Part shown: in pieces, positions 8,884-18,686 of the stretch
How the letters are laid out: each line of letters opens with the position of its first letter
Position numbering within the stretch: position 1 is the stretch's first letter
Source: Algoriphagus ratkowskyi
GTDB taxonomy: Bacteria; Bacteroidota; Bacteroidia; Cytophagales; Cyclobacteriaceae
Length of the DNA: 64,000 bases
Assembly (NCBI RefSeq): GCF_002150505.1
Contig: NZ_MSSV01000003.1
Span: 62,001-126,000 of the forward strand
Reading direction: 5' to 3'
Position numbers and translations under genes: made by a program
Notes under the pieces: model-generated
Seen by the model: the letters and a program-made list of their open reading frames with translations, nothing else
Databases searched by the model: none
What the model was told of the DNA's origin: nothing

Positions 8884-9501
8884 TTAACTTACATCGACCC
8901 AGAAGTGGTGTAGTATAACCTGTGAGCCTCCTTTTCTTAAATGATTTGATTTTAATCGGGCGATCTTATCAAAGGAGATTATTTCAAGTTTTTCCTCCTC
9001 TGGCCAAGAAGCATCTGTGATCCATTGATTAATAGTTGAAAACCAGTAATTGAAATCATCGGTTTTAACATATGCAATCATACCATTTTCAGGCAATAAA
9101 TTATTCTTATTATCAACCCCATGATCTTCCTTCCTAAAGCGTTCAATTCCTCCACCTTTGCCAAAGACATACTCGTACTCCTCTCTTTTTGGGCCTTTGG
9201 GTGTAGGAAGAACTTTGGCTTCTATCGTAAAAAATAGATTCGCTCCTTTATATATTCCTATGTCTATTTTACTGCTGCCTTTTTGTGAATTTTCCGGTAA
9301 AAAATAAAAATGAGAGGAACATTCGTTAGTCATATAAACACAAAAAGCTGATGAATGCTGATTCTCATTTTTCTTAACTGCGAGAATTTCAACAAATTCC
9401 TCTGATACAGTGAAATTCGGCAACTCAGTTTCTAAGTATGATATCAGTTCATTTACTAAATGAGAAGATTGAAGGTTTTTAAAAGATGAGACACCTGACA
9501 T
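8884..9501 (-). CDS. PD-(D/E)xK nuclease-like protein, partner of the methyltransferase
   Basis: A 205-aa protein that I do not recognise by name. The central part reads SKIDIGIYKG...FFTIEAKVL: D80 then E94-x-K96, the spacing and hydrophobic setting of a PD-(D/E)xK nuclease core. A Gly-rich GKGGGIERFRKEDHG segment (114-128) follows and could be part of the DNA-contact face. It starts 2 bp after the stop of the methyltransferase gene, so they form one operon. I infer a restriction nuclease subunit; an accessory protein is possible. Base composition is AT-rich compared with dnaE. Confidence 0.65.
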   Translation of the reverse strand: MSGVSSFKNLQSSHLVNELISYLETELPNFTVSEEFVEILAVKKNENQHSSAFCVYMTNECSSHFYFLPENSQKGSSKIDIGIYKGANLFFTIEAKVLPTPKGPKREEYEYVFGKGGGIERFRKEDHGVDNKNNLLPENGMIAYVKTDDFNYWFSTINQWITDASWPEEEKLEIISFDKIARLKSNHLRKGGSQVILHHFWVDVS

Positions 9502-9503
9502 AC

Positions 9504-12488
9504 TTAATATCCTCCATCTCTAAAATCCAAAAATGTTTCATCTGCATCTCTCAAGGCAATAGACTTTAACCAATAGCGTAGGGCATTCGGCTTGATAAAG
9601 TAAACACAATCAAATCCACCTACATGATCATATAGTCGAACGATTCGCTTGTAGGCTGCTCCACGGTTGGCAGCGTCATTTTTGATTAAACTCTCTATAG
9701 AATCGTCTAATTGATCGTCAACAAACTCTTGCTTCAACTTACCATCTACTCCAAAGCCTATTTGATAAACCGTATAAGAGGGCATTCTATAAACCTTGCC
9801 TGATTGCCACCTATTTCCATCCTTAGCATAGATGTCATTTAACTCTGAGCAGAGTACTTCACCATACTCTTGGAGTTGCTTTTCCCTTACTGGATGATGG
9901 AGGATTGCACCACCAGATTTTTTAGTAATTTGTTTTCCTAGATGGATGAAATAATCTAAGACATCCTTCTGAATGATGCTTTCTTCATGTGATAAGGCAA
10001 CTTTATTTAAGTTAATTGGATAAGGTACTGAATCAATATCTTCTTTTTTACACGCTGTTTCTAGGTTTATTAAAGTTTCTGAACTTGTCGATAAAACCCA
10101 TAACCTCATTAATTTTGAGTATTCCCTATTTTTAAATCTATCATAGATTTCCAATAACTTATATCTCTCTCCTTGGGGAGCATGAATCCCAACCAATTTA
10201 TCTTTGAATCCTAAATACTTATCTGAAAGGTGTATAGGAATATGTTTTAATCCCAGATTAACTTTATATATAAGATGTGGAGGACTATAAATACTTTCAA
10301 TCCTTGGTTCTGCAAAATCAGAATTTTCTTCAGTATATGTGGAGAAATTCTCATTCTCATCAAATGTTGAAGTATTAATAATTTCCCTACCCTGTAAATA
10401 AGCAACACTTTTCTTTTTATTGCTTCCCTCTAACTTATATCCAACACTGTAGTCCCAACCATTATTTTTAATATATTCTTTAAAACTCAAAAGCATACTC
10501 AACCTGTAAATCAAATGAAATAGCCTCCCTCCACCTAGCAAATTTGTTTTCCATACAAATTGCTTTTTTGGGTCAACCGCCCAATCCCATTTTACTAGAT
10601 GTCTGTCATACTCATCAATTTCAAAACGCACTTTTTGCTCTACGGAAATTGTGCGTTTGACTACAGTATGGTTTATTGGCTGGAATTCAGAGGGCCTGTT
10701 CTCAGCAAAAAGGGTTACCACAGGTGTTCTACCAACTTTTTTTCCGCTTCCCTTTTTCACAAAAAGAGATTCTCTTAAATGAGTAAAATCATAAATATCA
10801 GATACGGAATAATTAGTAAAAAGACTTTCTCTATAAGCTTTAGCCTCATTGGATTTGTCATACAAAATCACATTGGATGGTATGATCATACAAATACGAT
10901 CCGCTAACAACATGGAAGCCTCAAAGAAATGTAGTGCAAAGTTTTTTCTCGGAATTCTAGTATGTTTTAACTCCAAAGAATCAAGAATTTTTGGATCCAG
11001 TACCTTTACTTTCGAAACATTTTTTTCTGGATTAAATGGAGGATTCCCAATTACTAAAGAAAAATGCCTTCCTTCATTTTTAGCATCCAGCGCCCATTGG
11101 AAAAAACCTGTGGGTGGCTTAACTTCTACAATATTTTTGGTACTTAGGTCTTTAAACTTCAATTTCCCCCACACTTCTTTGGGAGTTAAATAATCCAATA
11201 AGGCTGTAGTAAGTCCAAATATGGTCACACGCACAGCTGTCTTTTTAACATCAACACCGAAGATATTATCCTCCAATATTTTCTGCGCTGTCCATGCATC
11301 TGGATATTGAATTTCTCCATTTTCTTCACTCTTTGCAATTGCCCACCACTGAAGTAATCTTTTGTACGCAGCAACTAGAAAAACGCCTGACCCACATGTA
11401 GGATCCAAAATCTTATAAGTGCCGTTCTCTATAAAAGATGCAGGAGGATTTCCAAGTGGCATTACTTCATCTACCATGAAATTGACCAAATGAATGGGGG
11501 TATAAACCACACCTTTTTCACGGCCTTTCCCATCTTCTTCAGCTTCCTCTTGAATAAAGTTTTCGTAAATAGCGCTAATTACCTCTGCGGGTAAATGTTG
11601 AAAACTATATTGTTTCCATAAAAAAAGCTGCTGAGTATTAAGGTCGCTTTCAGCTCTCAAAAACTGAGCTAGTAAGCTCATATCAATCTTCTCAATTTGC
11701 TCTTTTTCTAGAGGAGTAAATTGATCAAAAACCCTTCCATTGAATTCTGTAGAAAGATCACCCAGAACATTCAAGAATTTCCCGTTTTCTACCGCTTCAA
11801 CAAAACTGTTTATTTGATTTTTGGAAAATATCTCATCGAGAGTTGATTGACCTAGATCCTTTTTTTCTTCCAAGAACTTCACCAAGATACTTAAAACCAA
11901 TATCTTGTCTATAGTTTCTAGTTCTAGTTCTTTACTTCTCTCATTGAAACCCTTTCTGACTTTCATCAGATAATTGATAAGATGCACGTACGGACTCTTA
12001 TCAAGATTTATCTGGTTTTGATTTTCTATTTGTTCCCAAAATGTCCCTGTTCCAAATAGATGTGCCGCACTCCGTTTCTTATCAAGTACTTTTACTGCGT
12101 CTAAAGGGAATTTCAATTTTTCTACTGAGAGCTCATTCTCTCTGATTCTTTCGGCAGGCTTTCTAACATTATAGATATCTAATCTCGTTTTACCACTTAT
12201 GATATAAACATCAATTTTGCTCTCACTCCAGAGCGCAGCGTGTATTTCTTTATGCCGGGGACTGTTAACAGGAACATCGGCCTCTTGGAAAATACAAACT
12301 ACTGGCTCAGACTTATAAGCGGCTATATCCTCCTTATTTTTAAAAAATCTTCTAAAAAAAACTGCGTAGGCATTAAGTTTTTTAACCTCGGAAATATACA
12401 ATCGCTCATAGTTATTCTGAGCAGCTGAACCTTTGCTACACAGAACAAGTCCATTGTCTTCTGTAAAATCGAGGATTTGGGTTTTCAT
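9504..12488 (-). CDS. N6-adenine DNA methyltransferase with target recognition region
   Basis: A 994-aa protein. The gamma-type amino-methyltransferase has motif I DPTCGSGVF (362-370) and motif IV NPPF (482-485). A helical region (about 160-330) and KGVVYTP just before motif I resemble HsdM and type IIG enzymes. The C-terminal 400 residues are probably a target recognition domain. The N-terminal 115 residues form a separate domain with no clear PD-(D/E)xK core, so cleavage may rest with the small downstream gene. AT-rich codon use suggests transfer. A TAAATTTG (minus strand, 12547-12554) matches the -7 consensus. Confidence 0.85.
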   Translation of the reverse strand: MKTQILDFTEDNGLVLCSKGSAAQNNYERLYISEVKKLNAYAVFFRRFFKNKEDIAAYKSEPVVCIFQEADVPVNSPRHKEIHAALWSESKIDVYIISGKTRLDIYNVRKPAERIRENELSVEKLKFPLDAVKVLDKKRSAAHLFGTGTFWEQIENQNQINLDKSPYVHLINYLMKVRKGFNERSKELELETIDKILVLSILVKFLEEKKDLGQSTLDEIFSKNQINSFVEAVENGKFLNVLGDLSTEFNGRVFDQFTPLEKEQIEKIDMSLLAQFLRAESDLNTQQLFLWKQYSFQHLPAEVISAIYENFIQEEAEEDGKGREKGVVYTPIHLVNFMVDEVMPLGNPPASFIENGTYKILDPTCGSGVFLVAAYKRLLQWWAIAKSEENGEIQYPDAWTAQKILEDNIFGVDVKKTAVRVTIFGLTTALLDYLTPKEVWGKLKFKDLSTKNIVEVKPPTGFFQWALDAKNEGRHFSLVIGNPPFNPEKNVSKVKVLDPKILDSLELKHTRIPRKNFALHFFEASMLLADRICMIIPSNVILYDKSNEAKAYRESLFTNYSVSDIYDFTHLRESLFVKKGSGKKVGRTPVVTLFAENRPSEFQPINHTVVKRTISVEQKVRFEIDEYDRHLVKWDWAVDPKKQFVWKTNLLGGGRLFHLIYRLSMLLSFKEYIKNNGWDYSVGYKLEGSNKKKSVAYLQGREIINTSTFDENENFSTYTEENSDFAEPRIESIYSPPHLIYKVNLGLKHIPIHLSDKYLGFKDKLVGIHAPQGERYKLLEIYDRFKNREYSKLMRLWVLSTSSETLINLETACKKEDIDSVPYPINLNKVALSHEESIIQKDVLDYFIHLGKQITKKSGGAILHHPVREKQLQEYGEVLCSELNDIYAKDGNRWQSGKVYRMPSYTVYQIGFGVDGKLKQEFVDDQLDDSIESLIKNDAANRGAAYKRIVRLYDHVGGFDCVYFIKPNALRYWLKSIALRDADETFLDFRDGGY

Positions 12489-12782
12489 AATTCAAAAATC
12501 ACAGTCTCTCAAAAGTTATTCAATATTACTTTGAGGAGTCTTGCCCCAAATTTATACCAATTAGGTTAAAATACTAAGCAATAAATGCCTGCGACATAGT
12601 CTGTCAATCTTTCTTTAACTTCAAGCGTACTCCATACAAAAAAACAAAGCACTTGACACACTTTGCTCTTTCTCCCTAGATTCACAGCCTATTAAAGTAG
12701 GACTCATATACCTAAAAAATCCCTTCTATATTAGTTATCAGCGCAGTCTGATCTACCAGCACAATTAAATTTAGTCCACTAT

Positions 12783-14192
12783 TCACTTCACCCTCTCCTT
12801 AATCCACTCCAACACCACTTCCATCGCTTTTGGAGAGAAGGTCTGCTCGATCTCGGGATACTCGCTTGGGGCGCCAGTTTTAGCTTCTTGGAATAGGTGG
12901 TTCAAACCTGGTAATTCCATCGTAGATACGTTTGTATTTCCACCCTTTGCTAAGGCAGCTTTTATAGCTTCCAAGTTTTCTTTTGCTGGAACTTGGAGGT
13001 CTTTTTCACCATTAATCGCCAGTACCGGGCAACTTACTTTTTCTAAGGCTGGAGCTGGATCATACTTGATGAAATACTGCATCCAAGGGGTAGCTAGTGA
13101 TTCCATCTGAGCCATTTGCTCCTTGACAAATTTATCCTCCGTCATTCCTTTAGGCACATTGGCAGGTGGAATATTACGATACGCCTGAGCCATGTAATTT
13201 CTAAGATCTCCCTTCAACTCTTCTGTTCCCTGATCTTTGAGCATGATGTCGAAGACACCTCTGTTGACCAGCGCACTTTCTTCTAACTGATTTGGACTTA
13301 TTCCAGATGCTTCTCCGATCAGTCTTTGCTGAGCAAGCAGCAATTTATCTCCACGAATTCCTGTACCCGCGAGCAAAACCAGAAAATCAATATCATCTGA
13401 ATCTCCTGCGACCATAGGAGCGATAATACCGCCTTCGCTATGACCGATCAGGCCGATTTTACTTTTGTCAATCTCAGGTCTAGACTGCAAATACTGCACT
13501 GCCGAAGCTACATCTGTGGCAAAGTCCACCGAAGTAGCTGAACCAAAATCACCCGTAGAAGCTGCCGTCCCACGATCATCGTAGCGTAATACCGCAATGC
13601 CATTTTTCGTCAGGTAGTCCGACAAGACTAGAAAAGGTTTATGACCAAATAATTCCTCGTCACGATTCTGTGGTCCAGATCCGGAGATGAGCACCACAGC
13701 TGGGTAAGTCCCTTCTTTCTCTGGCATAGTGAGTGTTCCAGCAAGTAGTATTTCTGCCTGCTTATTTTCAAAAATCACATCTTCAGAACGATATGAAAAA
13801 GGTCTTTTGGGTTCCTGAGGTCGATTTGAACCTGCTTTTACAATCTCCTCTCTGGACAGATTCATCGGAAACGACTGTCCCCCCTGATTGAAAACACCGA
13901 TGATGATATTGTCATCGCCTAGCGTTCCTTCATAAAGGATATTTGCGTTGGTAATCACAATTTTCAACTTATTATTCTCAAAACTTGTAGCAGTCACCGG
14001 TATCCCGAATGCACCTTGATCTGGACTATCCATGGTGGCGCGGTATCCATTTTCGGTTTTGGTCACATTGAATACCAATCGAAGTTGAATGCTCTGAACT
14101 TTCAAGGCTCCGTTCCATTGACCTGTGATGTCTTGAGCGAAGCTGAAAATTGAGAGTAGAAAACTGATAAATAGTAGAGAAAAAGTCTTCAT
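12783..14192 (-). CDS. Secreted alpha/beta hydrolase
   Basis: A 469-aa protein with an N-terminal signal peptide (about 1-19, ending SFAQ), a beta-rich N-domain (about 20-130) and an alpha/beta hydrolase domain. The nucleophile elbow GHSEGG gives Ser252; the other triad members are probably Asp in NGEKDLQVP and His in GLNHLFQ. An oxyanion region is VVLISGSGPQNRD. It resembles the S9/S33-type periplasmic peptidase or esterase group of Bacteroidota. The natural substrate cannot be stated. Confidence 0.85.
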   Translation of the reverse strand: MKTFSLLFISFLLSIFSFAQDITGQWNGALKVQSIQLRLVFNVTKTENGYRATMDSPDQGAFGIPVTATSFENNKLKIVITNANILYEGTLGDDNIIIGVFNQGGQSFPMNLSREEIVKAGSNRPQEPKRPFSYRSEDVIFENKQAEILLAGTLTMPEKEGTYPAVVLISGSGPQNRDEELFGHKPFLVLSDYLTKNGIAVLRYDDRGTAASTGDFGSATSVDFATDVASAVQYLQSRPEIDKSKIGLIGHSEGGIIAPMVAGDSDDIDFLVLLAGTGIRGDKLLLAQQRLIGEASGISPNQLEESALVNRGVFDIMLKDQGTEELKGDLRNYMAQAYRNIPPANVPKGMTEDKFVKEQMAQMESLATPWMQYFIKYDPAPALEKVSCPVLAINGEKDLQVPAKENLEAIKAALAKGGNTNVSTMELPGLNHLFQEAKTGAPSEYPEIEQTFSPKAMEVVLEWIKERVK

Positions 14193-14380
14193 GACAAAAT
14201 CGGTTAGTAGCTATTGGAATTGAGAGGGGGAAAATAAGAAAATTTTAGGAGTCTTTATTCCCTTCGTCTTTATCTCCCAAAGAAGAATACTGCTGAACGG
14301 AAAATCTTTTGTTGTCACAGAAATTCTAATTCCTTATTTTCCCGAATACAATTTCGACAAACCCATTCAACTCAAAATAA

Positions 14381-15985
14381 TTGCTTACTCTATTTAGCTT
14401 TCTGGCTTTTACAGCCTTCGTAGCAATCTACTCCACGTGGATGCTGCGCAAACAAAATCTGCAAACTCAAGACGGCTATTTCCTTGGTGGCCGTAGCCTC
14501 ACCGGAGTAGTCATCGCTGGATCGATGTTGCTTACCAATATTTCTACTGAGCATCTCGTGGGAATGAATGGCTCAGCCTACAAAAACGGGGCTATCATCA
14601 TCGCTTGGGAAGTCACTTCGGCCATCGCACTGGTGATCGGCGCTTTGTATTTTATCCCAAAATACCTGAGAATGGGGCTGACAACTATTCCTGAGTTCTT
14701 AGAAAAACGATTCGACAAAATGACGCAGGCGCTGATTTCCCTGCTACTGATCATCTCCTTTGTCGTGACACTTTTGCCTATAGTACTTTATACTGGAGCT
14801 CTGAATATTGAATCGATTTTTGGGATTTCGGAAACGTTAAATATCACACAGGCGGAGGGGATTTGGCTCACAGTAGTTGTGGTAGGTGTGCTCGGAGCAG
14901 TGTATGCAATTTTCGGAGGGTTGAAAATGGTTGCTTACACAGACACCATCAATGGTTTTGGACTGCTAATCGCGGGCTTACTTGTGCCGGTTTTTGCGTT
15001 ATGGGACATCGGAGATGGAAATATCATCACTGGTATCACCAAGGTTTTCAACAATGCCCCTGAGAAATTCAATGTAATCAGCCAAGAACCTTCAATTGGA
15101 CCAGGATCTAGGGATTCTATTTTGCCTTTTGAAGTACTTTTCACTGGACTGATCATCAATCAACTCTATTTTTGGACCATGCATCAGTCCATCGTACAGC
15201 GAGCATTGGGTGCGGTGAGTTTGAAGGAGGCTCAAAAAGGTTTACTATTTACTGGAATTTTGAAAATTCTGATTCCGCTGGTAATTGTGTTACCAGGGAT
15301 AATCGGTTTCTATTATTTCGGTGATTCGCTTTTTGATTCTCAAGACAGTGTGTATCCCGAATTGGTCAAGCGTGTGCTTCCGACTTGGATGACAGGCTTC
15401 TTTGTTGCGGTAATTATGGGAGCAATTTTGAGCACCTTCAACAGTGCGCTGAATAGTGCTGCAACAATTTTCAGTCTGGATATTTTCAAAGTTTACATCA
15501 ACAAAGCGGCTCAGGAAGTGCAGCTCGTTCGGATAGGAAAGTGGACTTCGGCGATTTTAGCCTTTGCAGCGATTCTAGTTGCTCCTTTTGTAGCGAATGC
15601 TCCAGCTGGACTTTACCAGCTTTTGCAGCAGCTTAACGGCATCTTCTTTATCCCAATGGCTACTGTAATAATAGCCGGATTCTTTTTCCCCAAAGTATCT
15701 GCTGCAGGAGCCAAAGCCGGACTGCTCTTCGGACTTGCCTTTTATATTTTGATGGATTTGATCATCCAAGTCAATATTCACTTCGTGCACATCTGGGGGA
15801 TTGAGTTTGTTCTAAACCTCATCGTGATGCATCTCGTTTCTGCAAAGTATCCAGTTACAATTCCTTTCGTAATGGTTGACTCTGGCAAGCTAAACATTGT
15901 GCCTTGGAAACATGCCAAAACTTTGGGCTGGATATTGATTGCAATCACAGTAATTATTTATGTAATTTTAGGCACAATCGCTTAA
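14381..15985 (+). CDS. SSS-family sodium:solute symporter, probably for myo-inositol
   Basis: A 534-aa membrane protein of the SSS (SLC5) family with about 13-14 helices and the early QDGYFLGGRSLTG signature near residues 30-42. The start is TTG at 14381: an in-frame TAA lies directly before it (14378-14380), and the next Met would lose the first helix. The stop is 4 bp from the inositol oxygenase start, which suggests one operon and sodium-driven myo-inositol uptake. The substrate is inferred from the neighbour; sugars such as glucose or galactose are alternatives. Confidence 0.85.
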   Translation: MLTLFSFLAFTAFVAIYSTWMLRKQNLQTQDGYFLGGRSLTGVVIAGSMLLTNISTEHLVGMNGSAYKNGAIIIAWEVTSAIALVIGALYFIPKYLRMGLTTIPEFLEKRFDKMTQALISLLLIISFVVTLLPIVLYTGALNIESIFGISETLNITQAEGIWLTVVVVGVLGAVYAIFGGLKMVAYTDTINGFGLLIAGLLVPVFALWDIGDGNIITGITKVFNNAPEKFNVISQEPSIGPGSRDSILPFEVLFTGLIINQLYFWTMHQSIVQRALGAVSLKEAQKGLLFTGILKILIPLVIVLPGIIGFYYFGDSLFDSQDSVYPELVKRVLPTWMTGFFVAVIMGAILSTFNSALNSAATIFSLDIFKVYINKAAQEVQLVRIGKWTSAILAFAAILVAPFVANAPAGLYQLLQQLNGIFFIPMATVIIAGFFFPKVSAAGAKAGLLFGLAFYILMDLIIQVNIHFVHIWGIEFVLNLIVMHLVSAKYPVTIPFVMVDSGKLNIVPWKHAKTLGWILIAITVIIYVILGTIA

Positions 15986-15989
15986 CACT

Positions 15990-16808
15990 ATGGAGACTAC
16001 AGAAAAGGAATTCAGGAATTATACTCACGTCGATATCAAAGCCGCGGTACGTGAGCATTACAAGAAAATGCGCATGTATCAGACCTATGACTACGTGCAA
16101 AAAATGAAGGCTAAATATCTCACGTTTGACAAACCTATGAGTCTTTGGGATGCAATGGAAAAGCTGAACACTCTGATTGACGTAAGTGATCCAGATCTCG
16201 ATTTGCCAAATATTCAGCATTTGATCCAGTCAGCTGAGGCTTTACGAGCAGACAATCGTCCTGACTGGATGCAATTGGTAGGTTTGATCCATGACCTGGG
16301 AAAAGTGATGTATTTATTCGGATCGGATGAAGATGGCACAAGCCAAGCGGAGCAGTGGGGACTGGTAGGCGATGTTTTTGTTGTTGGGGCAAAATTGCCT
16401 GATACCTGCGTTTATTCTGAGTTCAATGAGCTCAGTCCAGACATGAAAGATCCTCGCTACAATACAGAATTAGGAATTTATGAAAGCGGCTGCGGTTTGG
16501 ACAACTTGCAACTTGCCTGGGGACACGATGAGTATTTTTATCAGGTATTGAAAAACCATCCTACAAACACGATCCCTGAAGCTGGAATGGCGATGGTTCG
16601 CTATCATTCTTTTTATCCATGGCACAATGGCGGAAGCTACTCACAGTTTGAGGGGCCAAAAGACGCACAATACAAGGAGTGGATTTTGGATTTTAATAAG
16701 TATGATCTTTACACTAAGTCTCCTAAAATCTATGATCTGGAAGATATGAAGGCATATTATTTACCGATTGCAGAGAAGTACCTGGGCAAGGGACCGATTA
16801 ATTGGTAA
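15990..16808 (+). CDS. Inositol oxygenase (MIOX)
   Basis: A 272-aa protein closely like animal myo-inositol oxygenase in order and motifs: FRNYT, SDPDLDLPN, LVGLIHDLGK, WGHDEYFYQ, HSFYPWH and FNKYDLYTK. The six di-iron ligands of the human enzyme are matched by H77, H101, D102, H179, H206 and D239. It should open myo-inositol with O2 to D-glucuronate in the cytoplasm. It is coupled to the SSS transporter (4-bp gap). A terminator follows. No glucuronate-pathway genes are present nearby. Confidence 0.92.
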   Translation: METTEKEFRNYTHVDIKAAVREHYKKMRMYQTYDYVQKMKAKYLTFDKPMSLWDAMEKLNTLIDVSDPDLDLPNIQHLIQSAEALRADNRPDWMQLVGLIHDLGKVMYLFGSDEDGTSQAEQWGLVGDVFVVGAKLPDTCVYSEFNELSPDMKDPRYNTELGIYESGCGLDNLQLAWGHDEYFYQVLKNHPTNTIPEAGMAMVRYHSFYPWHNGGSYSQFEGPKDAQYKEWILDFNKYDLYTKSPKIYDLEDMKAYYLPIAEKYLGKGPINW

Positions 16809-16835
16809 AATAAATCAGTAAAACTTTGTGTATGT

Positions 16836-16879
16836 ATAAGCTGTAATCAATCTAAGGATTGTTACAGCTTATTTTTTTT
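16836..16879 (+). terminator. Rho-independent terminator after MIOX
   Basis: An 11-bp perfect stem (16836-16846 with 16862-16872) around a loop that extends the pairing, followed by eight T. It lies 28 bp after the inositol oxygenase stop. Confidence 0.85.
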
Positions 16880-17335
16880 CTGTAACAACGTCGATAGATT
16901 CCACTTGAAGTTTGATTTGGCGAGCTGTTCTTGTGCTTTTAAAAGTATTAGTTAATACAGCAATTGGGCTGTCCCCTTACTTTTGCTTTAGGCCACGTCA
17001 GTCCTAGCATTCTGCACAGCTATTGGGATCGTAGTCCTCTTCCGTTTCTGTATTTAGAGATTCTTATCTGAGTGCATTAAAAGAAGACAGAAACTCCCAT
17101 GAATCAGAATTACTAATGCATAAACAATTGATTTATTGGAAAATATATCAAAAAACCTTTACGGCATAAGAAGCAATAATAAGTGGGCAAAGATAAAAAG
17201 GAAGATATAATCCAAAGATTTTTGACCAAAATTCTTATTTATAAGAGTGATAATGAGTCAAAATAAAAATATACTATTGAAATATTGAATTTGTTGAATT
17301 CAAACTATTTCTGAATCTTAGAGCTTATATAGAAA
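16880..17335. other. Gap of about 455 bp, unassigned
   Basis: No gene is supported here. From about 16960 to 17050 the DNA is less AT-rich than its surroundings and holds a near-perfect direct repeat, ACAGCAATTGGG (16957-16968) and ACAGCTATTGGG (17016-17027). The rest to the acyl-CoA dehydrogenase start is AT-rich. Confidence 0.4.
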
Positions 17336-18496
17336 ATGAACCCAAATAATTATATGCTAAACTTCACCCAAAATGAAAATCAACGAATGATCGCTCAGAT
17401 GATTCGTGATTTTGGAGCCAAAGAGATCACTCCTTTCCGCAAAGACTGGGATGACAGATCTCATTTCCCAATTGACGTATTCAAAAAACTTGGGGAACTA
17501 GGTTTGATGGGCGTATTGATCCCTACCGAATACGGAGGCTCAGGTTTTGGCTACTTTGAATATGTCACCGCGATTGTTGAGCTTTCCAAACTCGACCCTT
17601 CAGTTGGCCTTTCAATGGCTGCACACAATTCCCTATGCTGTGGACACATCATGATGTTTGGCAACGAGGAGCAGAAAAAGAAGTATTTACCCAAACTCGC
17701 TACCTGCGAATGGCTTGGCGCTTGGGGTCTGACAGAGCCAAATACGGGATCAGATGCCGGCAATATGCAGACAGTTGCTAAGAAAGAAGGCAATAATTGG
17801 ATCATCAACGGAGCAAAGAATTTTATCACGCACGGTGCTTCAGGAGATGTGGCTGTTGTGATTGCGAGAACGGGAGAAATCGGCGATTCGCATGGAATGA
17901 CCGCTTTTATTGTTGAGCGTGGTACGCCTGGTTTTAAAGGAGGAAGAAAAGAGGATAAGTTGGGCATGCGCGCCTCTGAAACTGCTGAGATGCTTTTCGA
18001 TGATTGTATTATTCATGAAAGTCAAGTACTAGGCGAAGTAGGCAACGGTTTTATCCAATCCATGAAAATCTTGGATGGCGGTAGAATTTCTATTGCTGCA
18101 TTGGGACAGGGTATTGCAGAAGGAGCACTAGAAGCATCCATTCAATACTCAAAAGAACGTCATCAATTCAACAAGCCAATCAGTTCTTTCCAGGGAATCT
18201 CTTTCAAACTGGCCGATATGGCCACTCAAGTAGAAGCATCGAGTCTGTTGATTTTTAAGGCTGCAGATTTAAAGAACCGGGGTGAAAAAGTAACATTGGC
18301 TGGAGCTCAAGCCAAATATTTCTCATCCGAAGTTGCTGTGTCAGTATCGAATGATGCCGTTCAGATTTTTGGGGGTTATGGATTTACGAAGGATTATCCT
18401 GTGGAAAAATTCTATCGTGATTCTAAGCTATGTACAATTGGCGAAGGAACTTCAGAGATTCAGAAATTGGTGATCTCTCGAGAGATTTTGAAATAA
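17336..18496 (+). CDS. Acyl-CoA dehydrogenase
   Basis: A 386-aa FAD enzyme with the three-domain family layout: helical N-domain, beta domain (WGLTEPNTGSDAG at about 132-144) and helical C-domain. The C-terminal GEGTSEIQ places the catalytic glutamate at the position of the short-chain enzymes (YEGT in butyryl-CoA dehydrogenase). It oxidises acyl-CoA to trans-2-enoyl-CoA and passes electrons to ETF. Met7 at 17354 is an alternative start. Chain-length preference cannot be told. Confidence 0.9.
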   Translation: MNPNNYMLNFTQNENQRMIAQMIRDFGAKEITPFRKDWDDRSHFPIDVFKKLGELGLMGVLIPTEYGGSGFGYFEYVTAIVELSKLDPSVGLSMAAHNSLCCGHIMMFGNEEQKKKYLPKLATCEWLGAWGLTEPNTGSDAGNMQTVAKKEGNNWIINGAKNFITHGASGDVAVVIARTGEIGDSHGMTAFIVERGTPGFKGGRKEDKLGMRASETAEMLFDDCIIHESQVLGEVGNGFIQSMKILDGGRISIAALGQGIAEGALEASIQYSKERHQFNKPISSFQGISFKLADMATQVEASSLLIFKAADLKNRGEKVTLAGAQAKYFSSEVAVSVSNDAVQIFGGYGFTKDYPVEKFYRDSKLCTIGEGTSEIQKLVISREILK

Positions 18497-18524
18497 TAAG
18501 CTGTTCTAAACTAGTTAAAAATAT

Positions 18525-18559
18525 AAAAGCCTGAAATCTTTACAGATTTCAGGCTTTTT
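18525..18559. terminator. Bidirectional terminator between acyl-CoA dehydrogenase and glpF
   Basis: A perfect 14-bp stem (18525-18538 with 18545-18558) with a 6-nt loop, an A-rich left side and T-rich right side. It lies 28 bp after the acyl-CoA dehydrogenase stop and 127 bp before the end of glpF, so it can serve both strands. Confidence 0.88.
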
Positions 18560-18686
18560 GGTGTTGGTGAATATTCGGTGATTGTAATCACAAAACCTAC
18601 CATAACATCGCTATTTAAAAGATCTATTTTTTATGAGAAGCTAGTTTTTAGTACACGGTTTTGGAGTTTTTACATTCTTAAGTTCC

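Noticed and set aside
12489..12782. A possible small RNA or gene between the methyltransferase and the hydrolase
   Set aside because: Only a -7-like TAAATTTG for the methyltransferase was seen; no structure or frame with a start supported more.
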